Assembly (NCBI RefSeq): GCF_001050345.1
Contig: NZ_LFMW01000005.1
Span: forward strand, 186,001 to 250,000
DNA from: Pseudomonas fildesensis
GTDB lineage: Bacteria; Pseudomonadota; Gammaproteobacteria; Pseudomonadales; Pseudomonadaceae
Direction: 5' to 3'
DNA length: 64,000 nucleotides
Part shown: positions 57,940-64,000 of the stretch, piece by piece
Position numbering within the stretch: the stretch's first letter is position 1
How the letters are laid out: the number at the start of each line of letters is the position of its first letter
The notes under the pieces: model-generated
What the model saw: only the letters and a program-made list of their open reading frames with translations
Database searches by the model: none
Told to the model about the DNA's origin: nothing
Made by a program: the position numbers and the translations under genes

Positions 57940-58905
57940 TTACCGACCAGTGCGCCATACCAACGCCGGGATCAGGCGGACGTAAATCAGCTCACCCACC
58001 AGCTCGACCAGGGTTTGCAGGATCACCGCGGTTGCGGCCAACCCGCGCACGTCTTCAGGCAAGGCCAGCGCCAGGGGCAGCACCACCAGCGAGTTGCGCG
58101 TCGATGCGCTGAACGTCACCGCCCGCGCCGTGACCGCTGGCAGCGCGAAAAGCCGCGCGGCGAACATCCCCATCAACGGCGCCAGCAGCAGGAAAGCCAC
58201 GTAGACCGGAATCACCGGCAGCAGCAGCTTGATATCCCGCACTACCGACGTGATTTGCGAGCCAATCACCACAAACAACACCAGCGCCATCGCCGGCACG
58301 GGTAACCAGGCCCAGGCGTTGTTCCAGGCGCTGATGAGCGAAGATCGCCGCGCCAGCGACGTGGTGATCACCGCCAGCAGCATCGGCACCACGATCAGCA
58401 ACAAAAACGCCTCGACAAACGGCCCCGCCGCCACCACCACCTCGGACTGCGCCCCCAGCATCAAACCCAGGTACACCGGCAACAGCACCAACTGCACCAG
58501 CAGCAACACCGGCGTTGCCGCAAGCATCAACCGTGAATCACCCTTGCCGATATGGGTAAACACCACCACGTAGTCGATGCACGGCGTCAACAACACCAGC
58601 AACGCACCTACCAGCAACGCCGGGCGCTCTACCAGGCCGCGCGTCAAGGCCCACACCAGCAACGGCACCAGAATGAAATTGGCCAGCAGCAATGCCGACA
58701 GAAAGCGCTTGTTGCCCAAGCCCTGGCGCAGGTCCAGAAACGGGATCTGCAGGAACATCGCGTACATCAGCACCGCGATGGCCGGCGTGACCAGCACACT
58801 GAGGCCATGGGCCGATGAGGGCGCGAGCAGGCCGAAGGCGGCAGCCAGGAAGACGGCAGCGAAGTAGACCGGGGCCTGGTTGTGTTCGAGGGTGTCGCGG
58901 GTCAT
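57940..58905 (-). CDS. bile acid:sodium symporter / ACR3-type transporter
   Basis: A 321-aa permease with ten predicted helices. Its central motif LLTPCIDYVVVFTHIGKGDSRLML resembles the ACR3 arsenite exporter motif with the cysteine and a following helix, while the whole belongs to the BASS superfamily. The annotation arsenic resistance protein is common for such sequences, but no arsR, arsC or arsH gene adjoins, so an arsenite substrate is not secure. Other anions are possible. Confidence 0.72.
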   Translation of the reverse strand: MTRDTLEHNQAPVYFAAVFLAAAFGLLAPSSAHGLSVLVTPAIAVLMYAMFLQIPFLDLRQGLGNKRFLSALLLANFILVPLLVWALTRGLVERPALLVGALLVLLTPCIDYVVVFTHIGKGDSRLMLAATPVLLLVQLVLLPVYLGLMLGAQSEVVVAAGPFVEAFLLLIVVPMLLAVITTSLARRSSLISAWNNAWAWLPVPAMALVLFVVIGSQITSVVRDIKLLLPVIPVYVAFLLLAPLMGMFAARLFALPAVTARAVTFSASTRNSLVVLPLALALPEDVRGLAATAVILQTLVELVGELIYVRLIPALVWRTGR

Positions 58906-59092
58906 GAAGACGCTCTGGCGGGCCGCAAAGGTGCAAGCCTATGCATCTACGCGGCCGACGTCGAGCAATGAACCCGCCGAGAGAGCGTAAGTACTGGCAC
59001 GCTGGCTAAGTCGTCACAGGTTCACTGCACCAAGGGATGCCTCAATCATCGTTTGCTGGCATCCTGACGACTTGCCACCCCAGGAATACCCC

Positions 59093-60775
59093 ATGAACGA
59101 AGCGGCCCTTCAACAGTATCTGCGTGAGCATTTCCCAAAGGAAAATGCCGCCTGCGAGTGGAAGGAGTTCAAGAACCTGGCTCATGCAGTCACCGGACGC
59201 AAAAGTGAAGATATCGCCAGCTATCTATCTGCCATTGCCAACATGGAAGGGGGTCATTTGGTAGTGGGTGTCGAAGACTCGTCGCTGCGCATTGTCGGCA
59301 TTCAGCAGTTTCACGATTACACGCCGCAGAATATCCGCCAACGCTTACTCGGTCGCTGCAGCAATCTCGACTCAGAGAGCTTCCGGGTCGACAGCTTCAC
59401 TACCACCGATACCGCCAAAACCGTTTGGGTGTTTCATATTCCAAAGCACCCACCCCGACTTCCGGTCTACGCACACGACAAAGCATGGCAACGGCTGGAT
59501 GACGCGTTGGTTGAAATGCGCGCGGAACGATTGGCGGCAATCATCAACGAACCGATAGACCTGCGGGACTGGTCCGCCGAGACGGTGCAAGCAGCCACGA
59601 TTGCCGACCTGGATGAGCGGGCGCTAGTCATTGCGCGGGAGAAGTTTTCCGAAAAGTACCGCAACGCACCATTTGCAGCCGAGATACCTGACTGGGATAC
59701 CGCGACATTCCTGGACAAGGCCAAAATAACTATCCAGGGGCAGATCACTCACACTGCGCTCTTATTGCTTGGCAAACCCCAATCCAGCCATTTTTTGCCT
59801 ACCCTGGCACAAATCACCTGGAAACTGAGCGGCGAGGAGCAGGCGTACGAGCACTTCTCCCCACCGTTCCTTTTAGCAACTACGCAGGTGCTACACCGCA
59901 TCCGCAACATCAGCTACAAGCTGTTCCCGCAAAATCAATTACTGGCCACAGAAGTCAGCAAGTATGACACCCGCGTCATTCTCGAGGCCCTGCATAACTG
60001 CATTGCCCACCAGGACTACCAGCGCCGTTCACGGATAATCGTCACTGAGCGGGTTGATCGCCTGACCTTCGAAAGTGCCGGTGGTTTTTTCGAGGGCACG
60101 CCTGAGGATTACTTCAGCGGCGAACAGACACCTAGCCGTTACCGCAATCCTTGGCTGACTCAGGCGATGGTCAGCCTCAACATGATCGACACCATGGGTT
60201 TCGGCATCCGTACCATGACGCTGTCCCAGCGCAGCCGTTATTTCCCCCTGCCGGACTACAGCAAGTCCGAGGCCCAAAAAGTGGTGCTGGAAATCTACGG
60301 CCACGTCATCGACGAGAACTACACCCGACTTTTATTTGAGCATCAGGATTTGCCATTGACCACGGTGATGCTGCTGGACCGAGTGCAGAAGAAGCAGGCA
60401 ATCACCGACGATGCCGCCGCACTGCTTCGCAAACAAGGCCTCATCGAAGGGCGAAAACCCAACTATTACACCGCTGCACAAATCGCTCACAACACGGGCA
60501 CCAAGAGTGATTACATTCGTAACCGGGCGTTTGACGATGCCCATTACAAAGCGATGATCCTCGACTACCTGAAGCACTACGGCTCAGCTACGCGGGAAGA
60601 GTTGGTAACGCTCATCCTAGACAAACTTTCCGGTGTTTTAGACGAAAAGCAGAAACAGAACAAATTTCGCAACCTGCTCAATGCCATGTCGACGCGCGAC
60701 CAAACCATTGAAAAGTCGGGGGGGTTGCATAAAGGACGCTGGATTCTCAAACCCATCAAAAGCTCCGACGCCTAG
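59093..60775 (+). CDS. AlbA_2 (Schlafen-like) and HATPase domain protein
   Basis: A 560-aa cytoplasmic protein of accessory type. Residues about 15-130 form the AlbA_2/divergent AAA-4 DNA- or RNA-binding domain (ACEWKEFKN, SYLSAIANMEGGHLVVGVED, YTPQNIRQRL). About 280-400 form a GHKL ATPase (RVILEALHNCIAHQDYQRR with N box, RLTFESAGGFFEGTPEDYF and MGFGIRTMT). The C-terminus is winged-helix like. Such proteins are annotated as putative transcriptional regulators, and some belong to defence loci; no partner gene is apparent here. Its base composition is visibly lower in G+C than its neighbours, a sign of transfer. The ATG at 59093 has AGGA eight bases upstream. The stop codon is inside the first of three CTAGACAAACT repeats. 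Confidence 0.82.
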   Translation: MNEAALQQYLREHFPKENAACEWKEFKNLAHAVTGRKSEDIASYLSAIANMEGGHLVVGVEDSSLRIVGIQQFHDYTPQNIRQRLLGRCSNLDSESFRVDSFTTTDTAKTVWVFHIPKHPPRLPVYAHDKAWQRLDDALVEMRAERLAAIINEPIDLRDWSAETVQAATIADLDERALVIAREKFSEKYRNAPFAAEIPDWDTATFLDKAKITIQGQITHTALLLLGKPQSSHFLPTLAQITWKLSGEEQAYEHFSPPFLLATTQVLHRIRNISYKLFPQNQLLATEVSKYDTRVILEALHNCIAHQDYQRRSRIIVTERVDRLTFESAGGFFEGTPEDYFSGEQTPSRYRNPWLTQAMVSLNMIDTMGFGIRTMTLSQRSRYFPLPDYSKSEAQKVVLEIYGHVIDENYTRLLFEHQDLPLTTVMLLDRVQKKQAITDDAAALLRKQGLIEGRKPNYYTAAQIAHNTGTKSDYIRNRAFDDAHYKAMILDYLKHYGSATREELVTLILDKLSGVLDEKQKQNKFRNLLNAMSTRDQTIEKSGGLHKGRWILKPIKSSDA

Positions 60776-60804
60776 ACAAACTCTAGACAAACTCTAGACA
60801 AACT
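60772..60804. repeat. three tandem CTAGACAAACT units
   Basis: The 11-mer CTAGACAAACT is repeated at 60772, 60783 and 60794. The first unit contains the TAG stop of the AlbA_2 gene. A fourth copy is in the coding sequence at 60617-60627, where it encodes part of LILDKLS; the sequences after it (TTCCGG) and after the third tandem copy (TTCCCGCCGG) also resemble each other. Confidence 0.9.
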
Positions 60805-60864
60805 TTCCCGCCGGAAAGATCTATCGAATCGAATGGCAGAGCCGGTGAATGCAGGTTGAGAAAA

Positions 60865-61836
60865 ATGATTATGGATACTCATTCTTCGCTTATACCCAGA
60901 ACACTTTTGAATACACCCCATAACTCATCTTTCAAAGAAGTTGCCGCCGACGGATATCCCCTTGGCGGCTTTACCTGGCGCCATCTGCGCACCGATCTCG
61001 AACGCGCTGTCGTCATCATCAACGCCGCCACCTCCGTGCGCTGCCGCCACTATTCACGCTTCGCCGACTACCTGTTCGCCAACGGCTTCGATGTCATCAC
61101 CTACGACTACCGCGGCATCGGCGAGTCCCGCAGCGGCTCACTGCGAGGCTTCAAGGCCTCGTGGTCGGATTGGGGCACCCTCGATTTCGAGGCGATGTTG
61201 CAACGGGCGCAGCGCGAGTTTCCGGGACAGCCGATTGATGTGGTCGGTCACAGCTTCGGCGGTTGTGCGACAGGGTTGGGTGCATCGGGAGCGGTGGTTC
61301 GGCGGGTCGTGACGGTGGGCGCACAGTTCGCCTACTGGCGCGATTACGAGGCAAGCGGGCGCTGGCGGATGTTTGGCAAGTGGCATGTGGTGATGCCGCT
61401 GGTGACGGCGCTGTTCGGGTATTTCCCCGGCAGGCGGCTGGGCTGGCTGGAGGACACGCCGGCAGGCGTGGTGCGGGATTGGAGCACGCCGACGCCCAGC
61501 TATGAGACGCGGCCCAGCGGGCGAACCTTGGAGGGTTTGCCATTCAGTCGGGTGAAGGCGCAGATGCTGGCAATCAGCATTACCGATGATCCATTCGGCA
61601 CCGTCCCGGCGATTGAGCGCTTGCTGGGTTACTTCGACAGCAGCGAACGCACTCATCTGCGGATCGCGCCTGAAGATATTGGTGAAAAGCAGGTCGGACA
61701 TTTCGCGTTCTTTCGCAGCGAGTATCAGGATCGATTGTGGCCGATTGCATTGGCGTGGCTTCAAAACGGCGAATTAGCTGCGGATACCCTTGGGATTTGC
61801 CCCAACCTGCGCTTCAATACCCCACCCAGATCCTGA
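60865..61836 (+). CDS. alpha/beta hydrolase
   Basis: A 323-aa serine-hydrolase-fold protein. The nucleophile elbow is GHSFGG in IDVVGHSFGGCATG, the oxyanion region is VIINAATSVRCRHYSRFADYLF and the segment YDYRGIGESRSGS precedes it. The C-terminal HFAFFRSE provides the likely histidine. It resembles hydrolases annotated as YheT- or serine aminopeptidase-like; the substrate is unknown. Three starts are possible (TTG 60856, ATG 60865, ATG 60871); I chose the middle, which has GAG at a short distance. Confidence 0.75.
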   Translation: MIMDTHSSLIPRTLLNTPHNSSFKEVAADGYPLGGFTWRHLRTDLERAVVIINAATSVRCRHYSRFADYLFANGFDVITYDYRGIGESRSGSLRGFKASWSDWGTLDFEAMLQRAQREFPGQPIDVVGHSFGGCATGLGASGAVVRRVVTVGAQFAYWRDYEASGRWRMFGKWHVVMPLVTALFGYFPGRRLGWLEDTPAGVVRDWSTPTPSYETRPSGRTLEGLPFSRVKAQMLAISITDDPFGTVPAIERLLGYFDSSERTHLRIAPEDIGEKQVGHFAFFRSEYQDRLWPIALAWLQNGELAADTLGICPNLRFNTPPRS

Positions 61837-61853
61837 ACCAAGGACGTGAGCCC

Positions 61854-62261
61854 ATGGCCTCGCCGAACAAGCAGCAAAAACGTGCCCACCGGGCAAAGGC
61901 CAAGGCCAAGCAGAACCGTACCCAGCGCGCCGTCGCGATCAAGCCGGATGCGTTTGCCGGGGATGACAGCCGTATTGATCTTGAATCGGTGGATTTGACC
62001 GAGCTGTTCGTCGAGATGCGCACCGCCGGCGAGACCAGCCAACAGGCGCTGTGTGCGGTGTTCCTGGCGCACCCGCTGTTGGCGCTGGTGCTGGAGCAGG
62101 AAGGCGAAGAAGAAGCCACCGACTTTATCCTTGCGGCACTGATCGAATATCGGCAGTGGGCCACGGATTCCGATGACGAAGCGGCCGCGCTGGCGTGGAT
62201 TGAGTCGCCGCAGTTCCAGGCGGATTACGTCGCGGCCTCGCAAGAACTGTTACAACCCTGA
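61854..62261 (+). CDS. conserved hypothetical protein with basic N-terminus
   Basis: A 135-aa soluble protein. The first 30 residues are highly basic (KQQKRAHRAKAKAKQNRTQ), as in nucleic-acid or ribosome-associated proteins, followed by an acidic helical domain (LTELFVEMRTAGETSQQAL, EQEGEEEATDFILAALIEYRQW). I recognise no named domain. AAGGA nine bases before the ATG at 61854 supports the start; the frame upstream overlaps the preceding gene. It is 17 bases from the hydrolase stop and may be read with it. Confidence 0.75.
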   Translation: MASPNKQQKRAHRAKAKAKQNRTQRAVAIKPDAFAGDDSRIDLESVDLTELFVEMRTAGETSQQALCAVFLAHPLLALVLEQEGEEEATDFILAALIEYRQWATDSDDEAAALAWIESPQFQADYVAASQELLQP

Positions 62262-62277
62262 GCGGCCACAACCCTGA

Positions 62278-62347
62278 ACTGTAGGAGCCGGCTTGCCGGC
62301 GATGGAGCCCTCAAGGACGCTATCGCCGGCAAGCCGGCTCCTACAGT
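62278..62347. repeat. REP pair of the GTAGGAGCCGGCTTGCCGGCGAT type
   Basis: CTGTAGGAGCCGGCTTGCCG and its exact mirror ending CGGCTCCTACAG face each other across 18 bases. It lies between two convergent genes and should act as a strong hairpin. Confidence 0.9.
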
Positions 62348-62357
62348 GAACGGCGGC

Positions 62358-63749
62358 TTAGTTAAGCACCGCAGCGCCTGCTCTCTGCGCCTTGCGACGG
62401 CTCGACACAAACAACCCCGCCGCCACCACCAGCAAGCTCAGCACCCCGGTCGCGATGATCTCGACCCGGTGCGCTTCCTGGAACAGCATGATGGTCAACG
62501 TGCCCACGATGAACACCATCACCGCGTAGGTGAGGCCCGGGAACAGCCACATCTTGAAGACAATCTTCTCGCCCGCTTCCGTGCGCTTCTGGCGCATGCG
62601 CAGTTGCGACACCGCGATCACCAGGTACACCAGCAACGCAATGGCGCCGGAGCTGGCCAGCAGGAATTCGAACACAGCCGCCGGTGCCACGTAGTTGGCG
62701 AATACCGCCAGGAACGCCGCGCCGGTAGACAGCATCACCGCCCAGTAAGGCGTGCCGCTCTTGTTGGTGCGCTTGGCCACTGCCGGGGCATCACCGCGAC
62801 GGCCGAGGGAGAACAGCATGCGCGAGGCGGTGTACAGCGCCGAGTTCAGGCAGCTGGTCACGGCAACCAGAACCACCAGATCGACAATCAGCTTGGCATT
62901 CGGGATGCCCATGCGTTCCAGCACGGTCTGGTAGGAACCTACGGCAGCCAGGGTCGGATCATTCCAAGGCACCAGCGACACAACGATGAAGATCGACAGC
63001 AGGTAGAACAAACCAATCCGCCAGATCACCGAGTTGGTGGCCTTGGTGATTTGCTGGCCAGGGTTCTTCGATTCAGCCGCCGCAATGGTGACGATCTCGG
63101 TGCCCATGAACGAGAACATGGTGGTCAGGATCGCCGCCAATACAGCACCCATGCCGTTCGGCATAAAGCCTTGGGTGTCGAACAGGTGGGAAACGCCGCT
63201 GACCTGACTGGTCGGCAGGAAGCCGAAAATCGCAGCCAGGCCGAGAATGACAAACGCCACGATTGCCACGACTTTGATCAGCGCGAACCAGAACTCGAAC
63301 TCACCGTAGTGCTTCACGCTGAACAGGTTGGTCGCTGTCAGCAGCAAGGTGATGATCAGCGTAAACGCCCAGATGGCCACACCCGGGAACCAGGCATGGA
63401 GAATGGTCGCGGCGGCGTTGGCTTCCAGGGGAATCACCAACACCCAGAACCACCAGTACAACCAGCCGATGGTAAAACCGGCCCAATGGCCGATCGCGCG
63501 GTCGGCATAGGTGGAGAACGAACCGGTGTCGGGCGAGGCCACGGCCATTTCGGCCAGCATGCGCATCACCAATACCACCAGCGTACCGGCAGCGGCGTAG
63601 GCCAGCAGTACGGCAGGGCCTGCGGCGGCAATCGCGTGGCCGGAGCCGACAAACAAACCGGCACCAATAACGCCGGCAATCGACAGCATGGTGACGTGAC
63701 GCGGTTTGAGCCCCTGTTCGAGGTCATTGGAGCTTTGCGTACTACTCAT
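62358..63749 (-). CDS. gabP: GABA permease (APC family)
   Basis: A 463-aa amino acid permease that closely follows E. coli GabP: LEQGLKPRHVTMLSIAGVIGAGLFVGSG, ADRAIGHWAGFTIGWLYWWFWVLVIPLEAN, GEFEFWFALIKVVAI and TSCLNSALYTASRMLFSLGRRGDAPAV. It has 12 helices and imports gamma-aminobutyrate with protons. AAGGTG precedes the ATG at 63749; the frame continues upstream without homology. No gabD or gabT is in view. The remaining 251 bases to the window end show only an AT-rich leader and no feature I can name. Confidence 0.93.
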   Translation of the reverse strand: MSSTQSSNDLEQGLKPRHVTMLSIAGVIGAGLFVGSGHAIAAAGPAVLLAYAAAGTLVVLVMRMLAEMAVASPDTGSFSTYADRAIGHWAGFTIGWLYWWFWVLVIPLEANAAATILHAWFPGVAIWAFTLIITLLLTATNLFSVKHYGEFEFWFALIKVVAIVAFVILGLAAIFGFLPTSQVSGVSHLFDTQGFMPNGMGAVLAAILTTMFSFMGTEIVTIAAAESKNPGQQITKATNSVIWRIGLFYLLSIFIVVSLVPWNDPTLAAVGSYQTVLERMGIPNAKLIVDLVVLVAVTSCLNSALYTASRMLFSLGRRGDAPAVAKRTNKSGTPYWAVMLSTGAAFLAVFANYVAPAAVFEFLLASSGAIALLVYLVIAVSQLRMRQKRTEAGEKIVFKMWLFPGLTYAVMVFIVGTLTIMLFQEAHRVEIIATGVLSLLVVAAGLFVSSRRKAQRAGAAVLN

Positions 63750-64000
63750 TGACACACCTTTGCGAGGAATTGCGTAAACGGTTCGCCCGACCTTCGCTCT
63801 TTTTCGTGAAGAGAAACCAACGGGGCGTTCTTTATTTTTTACGCAAGATTTGCGCCAAAATGTTACAAAGCCGCGATTGACGCGGGCTGTAGGACAATTC
63901 AACAGTCACTGCAAGTCATTGAGAACAATGGCATTCCGCTATAGCGTTACCGAGCGACCCACTCTCAAGACGAACTCGTGCACCAAAAACACACACAAAA

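Noticed and set aside
57940..58905. Arsenic resistance operon around the ACR3-like gene
   Set aside because: No arsR, arsC or arsH lies nearby, so only a transporter of the superfamily is called.
62346..63752. 468-codon frame antisense to gabP
   Set aside because: Histidine- and arginine-rich shadow of a clear permease gene.

Overview
The window is a chromosomal segment of a fluorescent pseudomonad, very probably a member of the Pseudomonas fluorescens group. The evidence is the complete hut locus in the two-transporter arrangement described for P. fluorescens SBW25, the order glnA ... ntrB-ntrC ... secB-grxC-gpmI-envC-ctpA-his found across Pseudomonas, the high G+C coding style, and many intergenic REP/REPIN repeats built on the 16-mer GTGGGAGGGGGCTTGC and two related families. 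No prophage, insertion sequence, integrase or CRISPR array was seen.

Layout. 1-1260: the N-terminus of an alpha/beta hydrolase and a choline-type binding protein. 1501-17590: the histidine utilisation locus. One long minus-strand series runs hutU, urocanate permease, hutX, hutW, hutV, hutH1, hutH2, histidine permease, hutI, hutG. Upstream of it lie hutD and hutC, and hutF is divergent. Uptake systems supply histidine and urocanate; HutH, HutU, HutI, HutF and HutG take histidine to glutamate; HutC represses. 17737-27541: outer-membrane lipocalin, a small lipoprotein, fructose-1,6-bisphosphatase, a DUF3999/DUF2339 membrane pair and glycogen phosphorylase. 27779-33568: a Cys-cluster protein, typA, thiI and glnA. 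33760-38264: a secreted chorismate mutase, a cupin lipoprotein, ntrB-ntrC and a structured tandem-repeat RNA locus with its own sigma54 promoter. 38262-45971: trmL, secB, grxC, a rhodanese-like protein, gpmI, envC, ctpA and a polysaccharide deacetylase. 46034-49949: a binding protein, hisF, hisA, a DUF2164 gene, hisH and hisB. 50299-63749: an OFA-family MFS transporter, asmA-mutY-yggX, tRNA-Phe, a GT39-like membrane protein, an ACR3/BASS-type transporter, an AlbA_2/HATPase protein of accessory character, an alpha/beta hydrolase, a small hypothetical and gabP.

A nitrogen theme runs through the window: hut, glnA, ntrBC, the sigma54-driven RNA locus and gabP. Sigma54-type promoters are visible before hutU, glnA and the RNA locus. 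At hutU a perfect palindrome, probably the HutC operator, lies over the predicted transcription start.

The observations most worth following are: (1) HutH1, a full-length ammonia-lyase-fold paralogue inside the hut series, lacks the Ala-Ser-Gly triad that forms the MIO cofactor and also the tyrosine of the conserved DPYSLR motif. (2) An RNA locus downstream of ntrC, most likely NrsZ, has four covarying hairpin modules. (3) A 208-bp element with 24-bp terminal inverted repeats lies between envC and ctpA. (4) CTAGACAAACT repeats lie at the 3' end of the AlbA_2 gene. (5) A rhodanese-like protein has lost its catalytic cysteine.
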